Below, in pieces: positions 1 through 11,219 of a stretch of DNA of 64,000 bases. Under the pieces are notes generated by a model that had not been told where the DNA came from, ran no database searches, and was given only the letters and a program-made list of their open reading frames with translations. The position numbers were made by a program, and so were the translations under genes. Location of the stretch: assembly GCA_027186245.1 (NCBI GenBank), contig CP114489.1:6021501-6085500 (forward strand), read 5' to 3'. Numbering within the stretch: the first letter of the stretch is position 1; every line of letters starts with the position of its first letter. Origin of the DNA: Coriaria nepalensis. Its lineage: Eukaryota > Streptophyta > Magnoliopsida > Cucurbitales > Coriariaceae.

Positions 1-63
1 GCATTAGGAAACAGTTCTAATAAAGCAAACTCTAGAGGATATATAAAGTAGTTTGAACCTTAC

Positions 64-2847
64 CACAAAACATCTTATAAGAAAGCAAGTGAAACAAATG
101 GCTGTAACGGATCCAACCTGCAATGTAAGAAACCATAATAGGCAAAATCTATTAAGCTCGTTCCCATTTTCTTTTCTTTTTTTCCGAAAAGCTATTTCCA
201 GTTTCAGATTCCTGAGATGAAGTACATAATAACAAGATTTGCTATCTATCCTAACTAAAGATTCCGAAATTGGGGATTAGGAGAGCCTATAGAAGACTCT
301 TTTGCTGCTAAACTGAAACACTGTATAGAGATTCACACATGTGTAATGCACACATATCCCAAGAATGTCCCAAAAGGATAGTGTTAGACTGGTAGGTGTA
401 TTATGTTTATGTAGTTGTATTATGTTAATAGTACAATGGAACCGAATGGAAAGGGGAGACATGTAATTGCATATTAATATTTTTCAACAAGTTAATAGTT
501 AATCAAAATCCAGATATATCCATATCATACAAATGGCAAACAGGTTTCTCAGTTCAATATACTATAAAGATGCATACCTCATGAAGTTTCTTCCTTCTCC
601 CTTTAGATTCAATTGGGAAACGTCTCAACATGAAAAACAATCTGGAAACATTTCAGATGGAAATCCATCAGAGAAATGCACAAACACAATATACCTGAGT
701 ATACAGAGTAGTGACAGATTCAGATATTCTATAACTACAAAAAGCATGATTGCATCTCACTTACCTTCCACCATATAGCAAGAACCCTAATGCAGACATC
801 AATGACACCGCTGAAGACAAAAAGGTGAAGATAAAATGAAATGAACAAGTATAATTGGACAAAAAAGAAAGAATGACTACTAGTTACTGCATGATAAAAT
901 ATTTCCCATGAGATTGCAAAGGGAAGAATCAGTCACCAAATTTCAAAATATTCCAACTTTTGGCCGATTAGCTCATTGGTACAGAGCCTAACCTGCAATA
1001 AATATCTTCCCAATAAACTCTACCACACTGTTGTCATCTATCCACAGGTATATCCAGATGCATACCTGAAGAAAGAGCTCAGTTAAATACAACTGAAATT
1101 ATATGATTGACACAGTGCCCCTTTTGGAAGCCAGATCAGTTTATGCTAGAAGCCCTGGACCGCACTCAAAATGAAAAAACTGACATCCCCATTGAAACTG
1201 GAAACTAATTCAACAAGGCCTCCAAAAGACAGGTATATGAGCCTTCCTATGCACTAGAACTTCGCCAAAATAAACTTGGTAGACAAACAGAAAGATGTCT
1301 TTCTTTTTTGCTCAACCCCTACTGCGCAAATAGATTAAGAATTCTACCCTGTAGAGTCCTAAACTAATCCTATCTTGAACACTCCTAAATAGGATTGTCA
1401 ATATGATCTTTTTGTCTCTATTATAAAGGCACATGAAGGGGAAATTAAACAGTCTACAGGTAATGAAGTTAGAAGCTTCATGTGATAGGAACGTGCAAAA
1501 TAATCGTGTAATTTCAATTGGGGATTTTAACAAAAATTGACTGGCTTTAAAACATATATTCTGAGCAATTGACACCGCATAAAGAAATGATATGGAGCAC
1601 ACCTGTATAAAGTATATTGCACCGTTGATCGAGATGTAAACAATTCTGAGTTTATCTGTCGGTAAACTTCTTGCCTGCTCATTAGTTTTATGGGAAAATG
1701 GAAAAATCAGGGCTTTTTTCAATGCAGTCGAGGAATAACCAAATCAACAAGCTCCATAGACTTTGAAAATGGTGCAACATGATTACTAAAGGGATGCACA
1801 AGAGAAGCGGATCACTTGCCTGGTGGTATATCTCTGCCCAAAAAAGGACAAGGAGCGTGTACGTAGAGAAGAATATGAGTCCCGGAAGATCCAATAACAC
1901 CAAAATTAGAACCTGGTTCACGATGCATCTGACCTATGTCAGAATATAAGCTTAAGCATTATAGATAGAACTAATTTACACTCTCTATGGTTTCTTTAAA
2001 ACAGCAAGGCCAGGAAGAAAGAAACATCTTATAATTATCCAGATATACAAAAGTAAAATTACATGAGACATTTTCATGTCAAACAAAAGAGGAAAGTTAA
2101 TATTTACTATTTTTGGCTCAATATATTACAAAATCACCTTTGGATGCAAAACAAATACTTGGTTGTGAAATCCAAACACAATTGCACGCACTGCATCATA
2201 AGAAGACCAATCAGAAAAATTGTATAAAAAGAATTGAAATAAAATGAATAGGTAGAACAAACTTAGGGTTCAGAAAGACTCGGAAAGTTACCTCCATTAA
2301 CAATGAAGTTCATAAGATGGAAAACCTTCTGTGTTGTCCAACCATATTCAGGGACTCTCAATTCAATTCTTATCAATTGAATCTGAAAATTGTGCACAAA
2401 GATTTGTTAGTCCCTAAAGCATAAAGAGTCTAGAGACGCCATTATAATGAGCCAGCAGATTGCTTCCAAGGAAATAAATCGAGTTGATTATCATGCCATC
2501 ATAATGCATATCCAGGGGGGGTGGGAAATCAATTTCAGAACCTATTCATCCCACTACCCTGGATTAAAAGTGGCTACTCCTAATTAAAATCAAAAGGCTA
2601 GAGAATTCAAAATAATAATGCCAGAAAAAAGAGAGTGAGAGGACATCAAAAACCTCGGAAACACAAATTTCAGTTGAAGAGAGAGAGAGAGAGATACCAG
2701 GGCGACAGTGGAAACTAATCCGTAAGCAGCGCAGAGAGTGTAGAAGATCCCGTCCTGCCACTCAGTGGAGTCGTTGATATCATCCCACCAAGAAGATAGA
2801 AGAGCTCCGGCCTCCATATCCGGCATTCTCGTCATTCCGCCTCTCAT
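64..2847 (-). CDS. TOM1: TOM1/TOM3-type tobamovirus multiplication protein, 5' nine exons (gene runs off the left edge)
   Basis: Multi-pass tonoplast protein of the plant TOM1/TOM3 family; family members are known as host factors that anchor tobamovirus replication complexes to membranes. I assembled nine exons on the minus strand: 2698-2847, 2292-2382, 2138-2190, 1820-1912, 1603-1674, 993-1065, 765-810, 578-641 and 64-117. They join in frame for 232 codons. Family signatures seen are WWDDIND and [17 protein letters not shown] in exon 1, [20 protein letters not shown] in exon 2, [12 protein letters not shown] in exon 4, [11 protein letters not shown] in exon 5, LGFLLYGGR across exons 7-8, [16 protein letters not shown] in exon 8 and [16 protein letters not shown] in exon 9. 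The C-terminal part, about 60 residues in relatives, lies beyond base 1. I used the upstream ATG at 2847; an in-frame ATG at 2835 is also plausible. The intron between exons 4 and 5 is of GC-AG type. TOM1 rather than TOM3 is inferred from the nearby pseudouridine synthase gene. Confidence 0.93.
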
Positions 2848-2992
2848 CTTCTCCTTTTCTCAAGGTCAAAAGAGAAATTGAGAAGCCGAGAATCTGACAG
2901 AACTCCTCAAGCTTAGCTGTGCACGCAGAGAGAGCGGGAGAGAAAGTTTTACCAGACAGTCAGAGAGAGAAGAGGGGGGACTAAGCAGTGGG

Positions 2993-2994
<2 letters not shown>

Positions 2995-3048
<54 letters not shown>
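2995..3048. repeat. (GA)n microsatellite in the TOM1 leader
   Basis: About 27 uninterrupted GA dinucleotides, 150 bp upstream of the TOM1 start codon, so CT-rich on the coding strand. The flanks (2936-2994 and 3056-3096) are also GA- and CT-rich. CT tracts are common in plant 5' UTRs and core promoters, so it probably lies in or beside the leader. The tract is long enough to be length-variable. Confidence 0.95.
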
Positions 3049-3052
<4 letters not shown>

Positions 3053-3099
3053 CGTTCGATATCTCTCCACCCTTTTGTTCTTCTGTCTCTCTCTCAAGT

Positions 3100-3462
3100 C
3101 TTCTCACCTAAACTTCTTCCTCATCTTGTTATGAGATGAAAATGTAGTCTTCTTTCAACAATTTTTTACCGGCGCCTGATCAGGCATTCACAACCTATTT
3201 TAAAATTCAAAATTTTAAAAATATTTTTTTTTATATTTTTTTAATGAAAAAAAAATAAATCACTTTATATTTTCTTAGCCTTAATTTGTTATCATTTAAA
3301 AGAAAAATATATTTTTTTTTTAAATTATAATTAAAAAAAACTAATTTTTATATTTTAAACAACTTTAATTTTTCTACATTTCTACTAACTATATTTTCAG
3401 TTTATGCTTCTCACGACCTTAATCAATTTCTAATGCGCACGTTTTTCATTTTTCTCTCATAC

Positions 3463-3493
<31 letters not shown>

Positions 3494-3860
3494 GAAAACA
3501 ATATTTTTAGTCTTACATTTATGTATCAAAATCTGTAGCGAGTTTATTGAGACATTATTTGATCAGAATCGCATCGGGTCCAATGTTTGGTAGGTAAAAG
3601 ATAAACAGTCATTTTAATAAACAAAACGGGAGGTGACAGGGAAGAATGGACACGTGGTGCAGGTGAGAAGATTCGAAAGGGAGATACCTTCCTAGCTCGT
3701 GGCTGAGGGCCCCACATGTGACGCGATTTATAGAGTCCGTTATAACAACTACTTCACACAGCCGGGTCATTTTAACATGATTAACTAGTGATGACGTGGC
3801 ATGCTTAGCATCCTTAACTAGCACGGGACTGTTGCTGCATGGATGTCATTTTTAGCCGCC
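3100..3860 (-). promoter_or_regulatory. Putative TOM1 upstream region with two ACGTG cores
   Basis: Intergenic sequence upstream of TOM1. After AT-rich stretches there is an (AAAT)n run at 3466-3493 and a locally GC-richer island at 3600-3860. The island contains a perfect G-box palindrome CACGTG at 3651-3656 and an ACGTGGC core at 3794-3800, the type bound by bZIP and bHLH factors. No gene is visible. The regulatory role is inference from motif matches only. Confidence 0.35.
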
Positions 3861-6800
3861 TCTGCCGACTTTCAACAAATTTAAAGATTTAAGCGCTTTG
3901 TTTTATTTTCTGTTCTTCCCTAAACTGAAAATTTACCCTATTTGTTTAGGGATTTTCAAAGTAATTTTTAAATTTTTTTTTTTTTATTATATGATTTGTC
4001 TCAATTTTTTTAATTATAAAATATATTTCTAAATTTTTTTTAATAATATTTTCATTTTTCAAAAAATAAAAAATTATCGATATAAAAATATCAAAACTCT
4101 TATCCAGCATTTTGACCTCCGTCAAGGAGTTTTATTTTTTTCTTTTTTTTTTCTTTTTTTTATGGATAAATACTAATAATATTATAAATTATTTAGATAC
4201 ATTTTTTATAATTATTAAAAAATAATCAAAAATTAAAATTAAACCTTAAAAATTATTTTTCGAATCTAACAAAATGGATCATATTTTTTTGATTTTATAA
4301 ACATAAAAATATGTTATAAAACATAAAAATATATTTTAAAATAGTTAGTTTTTTTTTTTTATTATATATAAAAAATACAAGGCCCCTCAATTTATCATAG
4401 ACTAAGAATATGCTTAGAAACCTGTTTATTTAGGTCTATATTACTATTCTCTCCTGCCCATAAAAATACATATCTTATTATTATTTATTAGCATTTAAAA
4501 ATTAAAATCTAACACATTTTAATCAGATGACGGCCAAAAGCTAGAAAAATTAGGTCAGCAACAAAGATAATCAGGATATGGAGGGACACTACGGACGTGC
4601 TCGGCAACTTTATTCGGAAAACAAATTATGATTTAATTTTAAAATAATTATAATAAAATCTTTTTAATTTTTATAATAAATATTCTGATTCAAAAATTAA
4701 TTATAATTTATTTATTAATTTTATATAAAATAATATAAAATTTTAAAATTTACTCTAAATTAATTTTTCATTTCATTTTCAATCTAAAAATTTTATTTTA
4801 ATACATTTGATCCACTATTTTTTAAATCTAATTTTCAATCTCTATGTTCTTTCACTACCATCCCTCCACCACTGCTTCTACCGATTATTACTGTCGGAAA
4901 TATTCTAAAATTATAAATCTAATAAGTTTAAAATTAAAAAAAAATAATAATTAATTTTAGAATGTTGCGAACCAATTTTTGAACCACGCCAAATATCAAG
5001 AAAAATAAAATATTTCCGGTAAAGAAGGATGGCGGCAATGAAAAGTGAAAAAATTAACTTTTTTTAATTTTGATGTCGGATGGAATTGAAAATATAACCA
5101 ACAAAATAGTTTTAAAATGAATATAAAATGCATAGCTCGTCAAATTTAATATTTTAGAATATCTCCAATTGTGGTAGTCAGAAAAAGCGGTAACGAATGG
5201 ATTGGTAGAGCTGGCAGTGAAATTGTGGGGAGATGGAAAATTGATTTAAAAAATAAAAAAGTCAAAAGTGTTAAAAATAAAATTTTAGGGTCGAAAATGA
5301 AAGAAAAAATTAGTTTGGAGAAAATTTTAAAATTTCATATTACTTTGTAAGGAATTTTATTCAAATCAATGTGTTTATTATAATTATAAAAATTTAAGGT
5401 ATTCATTATAATTATCTCAAAATTTCATATTACTAGCCCTCATATTTTGTTTTTTCTTTAATTTTTCAATTATAAAAAATTAAATACCAAACTACCCCCA
5501 TCTTTTTCCTCCTACTTCCAACCAATGTTTCAATAGTAAATAAAAGACCTAACTAACATTTTCGACACCGCCTCTACTTTAATCACAAATTTGTGAGTTT
5601 TCTCTTTTCAAACTCTCTTGATTTGATCTATATTTCGATTCCTCCTACTTGTTTTACTAGTAAGATTCATAATCATAAAAGCGTTGAGCTTCGAACGTGA
5701 TTTACCTCAGTATGATTAAGATTTTTCTTGTTGATTTCTTTTTATATGGTTGATTAATCATCAAATTGAAATAAAAATGTATATTCTTTTTTGTATTATG
5801 TTTGTATTGTAATTTTTTTCATTCTGCAATGCACAAAAAAAATCTGTAAAACTAGTCTCGTTTATCTAGTACTTGAAGACTCTTACCCAATGGCTTGAGG
5901 GCATACTGGGCCATCAAGACATCGGGTACATTAAGCCATCAAGTAATTTATATTTTTTAATGTTTTTTTTTTCATTTTTTTTCTTCTTTTTAATAAAGAT
6001 TACTGATTTTTATTTTTTATTTTTTGTATAGAGATGAAATCCTCATTCGTAATGATATGGTTCGATGGTGAATGGAAAGAGAATATGAACCCAAAAGAGA
6101 AAGCAATTCGTGGTATTGACATATAAATAGAAGAAAGGGATTTACGGTAGCTTCGATGGAATCTAATGTTGAAGGTCATATATGATTCTATCGACATTGA
6201 TCGTAATGATTTTGGATTGCAACTATCGTACAAGTTAGAGAGTAAACTGTAGACTTTATATTGCTATATATAAAAAATAACTAAAATATGATGAAACTTT
6301 TTTGGCACTTGCAATCTAAAGAGGAAAAATCTCCATTGTATGTTAAATTACTTCTGAAGATGGGAAGAGAATCATGTGGTGAAGATGATGGTCAATTACT
6401 TAACTTTCCTAATATTCATGGTCTTTCTGGGAGTGACATATCTATTCTTGTAGATGATAATCGTGAAGCTTTTAAGCGTGACATGCCTAATCTTGATAAT
6501 ATTCATGATAATTATAGGAGTGGCATGCCCGAGGTAGTTGTTAATCATCATGATGATTGTTTTTAATATGATTATGGTAGTGACAGATATCATAATGAGG
6601 ATGATGAAGATGAAAAATAAAAGATAAAAAATGAGAAAATAAGGAATAAAAGATGAATTCACTAAATATAGAAGATAGAAAATAAAAAAGAAATAAAAAA
6701 TAACATTTATTTATAAAATTTTAAATTTATAATTTGATCTTAAAAGGTTAAGAAATTTACAATTTACCATTAAAATTAAAATTAATACTAATTAATTATC

Positions 6801-7100
6801 GTTATTTTATTACTCTTTAAGCTTTTCTAATGACTTATTGTAGTTTCTTCTTAATTATGTATCCTTTTTTTTTTAGTAAAAAAATAAAGACTTCATTGTA
6901 AGAGAGCAAATGATCCCATTAATAAAATATCACAAATCCAAAAGAGAAAAGAAAAAACAGAAACTATAATAAAACCCACAAAATATAAAGCTTTTTCTAC
7001 AGTTGCGAAATATATGTCTACAGCTCTGCATTATTGCTGCTGAGTTCTTATATTGTTCTTCTCTCCATAAACTCTGCAAATATTAGAATTTTCTAATATA
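3861..7100. other. AT-rich intergenic stretch without a recognisable gene
   Basis: Long A/T homopolymers and AT-rich low-complexity DNA. A 92-codon open frame at 6288-6566 (plus) is rich in Asp and Asn near its end and has no motif I recognise. It shows no splice context and its tail falls in a GATGAT-like stretch, so I do not call it a gene. Nothing else is supported here. Confidence 0.6.
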
Positions 7101-7116
7101 ATCAATTATGGAAAGG

Positions 7117-7411
7117 TGAATACAGTTTTACAGCTCGTATTAGTTGCTGCTGCTCTCCTCCAACCCGAAATTGGGACCCCAGAAACAGTCATACATCGGC
7201 TACTTGAGGTCACCCCATTTTTTTGCCTTTTATTTTTTCTTTTCTTTTCTTTCTTTCTTTCCTTTATGTTTAATGTATCAAAAGTATTAAATCACATTGA
7301 TGACTGCTTTTCAGTTGGCTAGTGGCGTCGAGGATTGTGAGTTCTTCTGCAGCGTATGGAGTAAAATATATGAGAAATGCACATACCTTGAACGTTCCGA
7401 AGGTGTGATTT
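7117..7411 (+). pseudogene. Exon-like fragment pair of an unrecognised gene
   Basis: Two short coding-like stretches with higher GC than the surroundings. The first (about 7117-7209) reads AAALLQPEIGTPETVIHRLL and ends GAG before a GTCACC donor-like site. The second starts after TTTTCAG at about 7314, reads LASGVEDCEFFCSVWSKIYE and ends at a TAA near 7411. Spliced together they would give about 60 residues. I do not recognise the family, and no further exons were found on either side. A relic of a gene, or a captured gene fragment, is the most cautious reading. Confidence 0.3.
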
Positions 7412-7959
7412 AAATTTCATAAGCTTTTTAGAATACCAACAGGACCATGATCAGATGGGGGAAGCAGAGAGGCACAGCTGGAATTGGAAGCCAAATATTA
7501 GTAAAGCTCGAATCCTAGAGAGTGCTATTTTGTTCAGTTTATGAATTATGATTATTCCCATCCCATGTCGTTAAGAGTTGTGTGGTCCTTAAGCAATGCC
7601 AAGCATGTTGTACATTTTTACTTATAAGCCCATGTTCAACGTCCTCGTGAACATTACCAATAAATGATGAGAATAATTTTTTTTTCCTAGTTACAATCAG
7701 CTTGTTATTTAGAGTTTTAGATAACAAGATTGATTAGATAATAAGATTGAACAAAGACTTCCCAAATACTCCAGTTCGGATTTTCCCTGAAACGAAAATC
7801 AAATTAAACATCAAGAACTGGACAAATCTATATCACCAGAAATAATAATGTGATAATTGGATGATTTCGAGACAACCAATCCTATACAATGAGCCATAAT
7901 GAAGTAATGAAGTACCTAGAAGCTAGGTTTGTACCTTAGCAAGTATAAATAGAGATAAT

Positions 7960-8500
7960 AAAATAGGTCGGGCAGGGCAGGCACAGACATGCACGGTAGC
8001 AGCACAGCACGAGTGTCGGGCCATATTGTGTCTAACTATGCAAGCACGTGGGCTAGCATGACACAGATTTCTCGTGCCAGCATGACACCGATTTCTCGTG
8101 CCAGCACATCGGGCAATGCAAGCCCAGAGCACGACACGACCATTTTGTGTCTGTCTGAGGTACGAGCTCAAAAACATTTCCTATGATTTTTTTTTCGAAA
8201 ATTATTTTATATGTTAAAAATCTCTCGATTAATATAATATCTTATTTGACTTATTATAATATTTATAATTTTAATTATTAATAATACTGACTTCTAATTT
8301 ATTAAATAATATTAATTAAGAACGATTAACAATATACAAAATATATATTATATTATTAGTATTTTATTAATCACTTTAAAATTATTCTTTTATTTAAAAT
8401 TTATTTTTAAAAAAAATAAACGTTTGAGCCGGTATGGCATGCTTATAGTCTGCTACTGTATATTTCCTGTGCCGTGCCTACTAATTTTGCTACCTCTACG
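7960..8500. repeat. GC-rich dispersed-repeat relic with GTGCC/GCACGA motifs
   Basis: A GC-rich island (7965-8165) built from recurring words such as CGTGCCAGCA, GCACGACA and TCGGGC. It includes a near-perfect tandem copy of TTCTCGTGCCAGCATGACAC at about 8070-8105. After an AT-rich gap, related words return at 8430-8485 (GGTATGGCATGC, GTGCCGTGCC). Similar GCCCGTGCC-type tracts are widespread in plant non-autonomous DNA elements; the element type here is not determined. The open frames across it are compositional. Confidence 0.45.
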
Positions 8501-8648
8501 GTATGAAGTACAAAAGACCTTCCAAACGAAAAAACATGGCAATCACCTTACATTCAATAAAGACCAGAATAGACAATTGCTTGAGGTTTAGAAAAATTGC
8601 AACTTTATCCACACTCGTCCTTATCTACGCATCAAGAAAGGGGGTCGT

Positions 8649-9866
8649 TCATTGAGGCAAGCCAGCTTCAATTTCATTCCATCTATCAGCATTCTTTGAA
8701 AATTTCTCCTTAATTTGCCCAACAAGAGCTCGAGCTTCTTCAACCTTTGAAATGCTAACAAGCCCATTAACAAGAGACTTCATAGTAGAGAAATTAGGGA
8801 CCCACCCTTTGTCCATACTTTCCTTGCTAAGCTTCAATGCAGTCTCAAAATCCCCTCCCTGACACAGAAAATGAACCAGAGTGAAATAGCACTCACTGTC
8901 AGGTTTACAACCTCGATTGACCATATTCTTAAACAGTCTCTTTGCTTCATCCAAATTCCCTTCTCTACAAAACCCATGAATCAAATGGCAATAAGCAACC
9001 GAGCTTCGCTTTGTACCTCTTGATAACATCCCTTCGAATAATGCCTTTGCTTCTGAAGATTTCCTCAGTTTGCACAAACTCTGAATCCTAATATTATACG
9101 TACTAGATCCTCTTTGTACACCATATTTCTCCATTAATTTCAAGACCTTTTCAACATCTTCATACTTCTCCTCTTTATAAAACCCTGCAAGCCAATACCC
9201 GAATGTAGACTGATTTGGTCTCACGCCTTTTCGATCCATTTCTGCCAAGATTGAGTAAACAGAACTTGACGAATCCGACTCAGAAAATGCCTTGATTACT
9301 CGATTATACGTATCGAGGTCTGGCTCGATATTGTAAGTCTTCGGAAACTCCATGAAGACTCGCTTCAGCTCCTTGAAATCCTTGGCCAAATGGCAAGCGA
9401 AGAGCAAAGCGTTAAGAGATTTGACGGTTCGACGAACGCCGAATTCCTCGATTTCCCTAAAAGTGCGAGTGGCGTGATCAAGCATCTTCGCTTGGCCATA
9501 CAGGACAATGGCGTGGCAGGAAAAACGCTCCGTTTTGAAATCAGGTCGGGTCTTTAACTCTTCAAGGTAGCGTCTGATACCATCGAAGTGATTGGCGTCT
9601 GAGAGCTTGGAAATGGCGACGGAGAAAGCGATTCGATCGAGGTGGAACTCAGGAGTTAGAGAAGCTGCGCGGCAAATGTCGAGGATTCGCTCAGGATTTT
9701 CTTCCGATTTGAGGAGAGTGAGTGCGGCTCGGGATTTATCTCTGGAGGAGAGAGGGGTGGTGGAGTTGGGGGCGAGAATGGAAGAGAGGAAGCGCATGCG
9801 ATGGTGAGAATGGAGGGGGATTGGATTGGACGTGAGAGATTGGCGAAGGCGATTGAAGATGGCCAT
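8649..9866 (-). CDS. P-class pentatricopeptide repeat protein, PPR336-like, mitochondrial
   Basis: Single-exon gene for a 405-residue protein. After a basic N-terminus ([13 protein letters not shown], then [10 protein letters not shown]) suited to mitochondrial import, degenerate 35-residue helical repeats run from about residue 100 to the end. Clear examples are [40 protein letters not shown] and [20 protein letters not shown]. There is no E or DYW domain, so it is P-class. Length, intronless structure and repeat spacing fit the PPR336 group (At1g61870, At1g11630 relatives). PPR336 itself is a mitochondrial protein associated with translation or ribosomes; for this protein the role is inferred. 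The start is supported by the adjacent presequence. The leader is GA-rich. It lies alone, with no neighbour of related function. Confidence 0.9.
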   Translation of the reverse strand: MAIFNRLRQSLTSNPIPLHSHHRMRFLSSILAPNSTTPLSSRDKSRAALTLLKSEENPERILDICRAASLTPEFHLDRIAFSVAISKLSDANHFDGIRRYLEELKTRPDFKTERFSCHAIVLYGQAKMLDHATRTFREIEEFGVRRTVKSLNALLFACHLAKDFKELKRVFMEFPKTYNIEPDLDTYNRVIKAFSESDSSSSVYSILAEMDRKGVRPNQSTFGYWLAGFYKEEKYEDVEKVLKLMEKYGVQRGSSTYNIRIQSLCKLRKSSEAKALFEGMLSRGTKRSSVAYCHLIHGFCREGNLDEAKRLFKNMVNRGCKPDSECYFTLVHFLCQGGDFETALKLSKESMDKGWVPNFSTMKSLVNGLVSISKVEEARALVGQIKEKFSKNADRWNEIEAGLPQ

Positions 9867-9871
9867 TGATA

Positions 9872-9914
9872 CAGAGGGTGAGAGAGTGAGAGAGTGAGAG
9901 AGTGAGAGAGAGAA
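9872..9914. repeat. GAGAGAGT minisatellite in the PPR gene leader
   Basis: Several near-perfect copies of an eight-base GAGAGAGT-type unit directly upstream of the PPR start codon, followed by a purine-rich run to about 9970. On the coding strand it is a CT-rich leader, as for the TOM1 gene in this window. Confidence 0.85.
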
Positions 9915-10091
9915 GGGAAGGGGTTAGGGTTTTTGGAGTAGAGAAAGGAAGCGGAGGAAGGAGGTGATGGGAAGAAGTGGAAATGATTTCTGTTAAGTGA
10001 GGGGGTTTGTTTCCCTGGGCGACGGATATGGGGAATGTCTGTGAGACCGCCCATATGGGACGTTGTTAGCACGTACTTTTATCGTAGGTGG

Positions 10092-10163
10092 AGTGACGAA
10101 CGATGTACGACCACTCAACCTTCTGATCTGGAGTCAGACGCGGTATCATTGCGCCACGGATCC
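10092..10163 (-). pseudogene. tRNA-Trp(CCA) pseudogene
   Basis: Read on the minus strand from 10163, the sequence begins GGATCCGTGGCGCAATG and keeps the anticodon arm TCTGACTCCAGATCAGA with the CCA anticodon, as in plant nuclear tRNA-Trp. The D arm has lost a pair (TACCGCG instead of TAGCGCG). The T arm and its box B no longer contain a GTTCGA loop, and the 3' acceptor strand does not pair with GGATCCG. Half a tRNA is therefore preserved and the other half is decayed. It lies about 225 bp upstream of the PPR gene. A tRNA-derived SINE head is a less likely alternative. Confidence 0.75.
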
Positions 10164-10579
10164 ACCGAGGACGAAGTACTATACTTTGTATTTAAAATAG
10201 ACAGTTTTTGTAATAAAATCTCTAACGTTGTCAAACCAACTCAAACATTCCAAACTTCGAAGCATACTCTGAAAGCCTGATATAAGTAAAAATATATTAA
10301 AAGATATTAAAAGGCAATTACAATATTTAAAGCATACTTATTTTGGTAAGTATTAATTTGATATTTTTAAAAATAGGTAGGAAAAAATGTTATTTTAAAA
10401 AATATAAGTATAAAGAAAATTACTTATTCTATAAAAATAATTTTAACTATTTATAAATAAATGCTCCAAACATACTCTAAATATACAAAGTCCTTTTTAA
10501 ATAGCTTATGATTTTCTTAAAGTTCTAATACTGAAATAATGTATAGAGAATTTCTCTTAAAGTTTTGAAAATATAAAAT

Positions 10580-11116
10580 TTTGGTTAAATTAATATTTTT
10601 ATCTCTAAATTTTTATTGTTTATTTATTTCCGTTTTTAAAATTTTAAATTATTTAATTTCATCTTAAAGCTTTCAAAATATTATATTTTTATCCTTAAGA
10701 GTCAAATTTATGAAGGTAAGGTTTAAAAACTACTTCTTGAATTTTGTAAATACTAAAAAATTAATACATAACACATCAAAATATTAATAGTATCATTAAA
10801 ATAATTATTGAAGTGGTTATTATTGAGATTTAAGGTTGTAAAGAGTGAAAAATAAATTTTAATTAAAATTATGAATTAATTTACAAAAAAAAAATGTTTT
10901 AAGTATGTAAACATTATTAAAATAATATGAGATGTTTTAATTTTAGTATTTATAAATTTTGGATATTATTTTTAATTTTATATCTATAATATGATCAATA
11001 TGACTAAAATAGAACATTATGAAAATATTAAGGATGAAATTAAACCGTTTAAAAGTTTAAAAATGAAAATGAATAAATAATAAATGTTGAGGAACGCAAA
11101 TGATAATTTAGCCAAA
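10580..11116. mobile_element. MITE-like element with long terminal inverted repeats
   Basis: The left end starts TTTGGTTAAATTA and the right end finishes as its inverse, TTAGCCAAA. Inverted similarity continues inward for over 100 bp (the left arm contains TTTATTTATTTCCGTTTTT and TTTAATTTCATC; the right arm carries the matching inverse). The element is about 537 bp, AT-rich, and has no coding capacity. Target-site duplication is unclear because of decay. The structure fits a non-autonomous DNA transposon; superfamily not assigned. Confidence 0.75.
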
Positions 11117-11219
11117 ATACATAATCACTCTCAACCGCTAAAATTTTCAGCATATTAGTATGAATTGGACTTTCAAGGAATTGAAAAGTAATTTGGTAAT
11201 TTAATATTTTAATTATTAA

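Noticed and set aside
965..1000. tRNA-like word GATTAGCTCATTGGTACAGAGC resembling a D arm with box A
   Set aside because: No anticodon or T arm follows, and the stretch overlaps the exon 6 donor of the TOM1 gene; chance similarity.
6288..6566. 92-codon plus-strand open frame
   Set aside because: No recognised motif, no splice or promoter context, Asp/Asn-rich tail in repetitive DNA; more likely chance.
7923..8186. Overlapping open frames of 65-84 codons on both strands
   Set aside because: They run through a GC-rich repeat whose words give Cys/Ala/His- or Ser-rich peptides; compositional.
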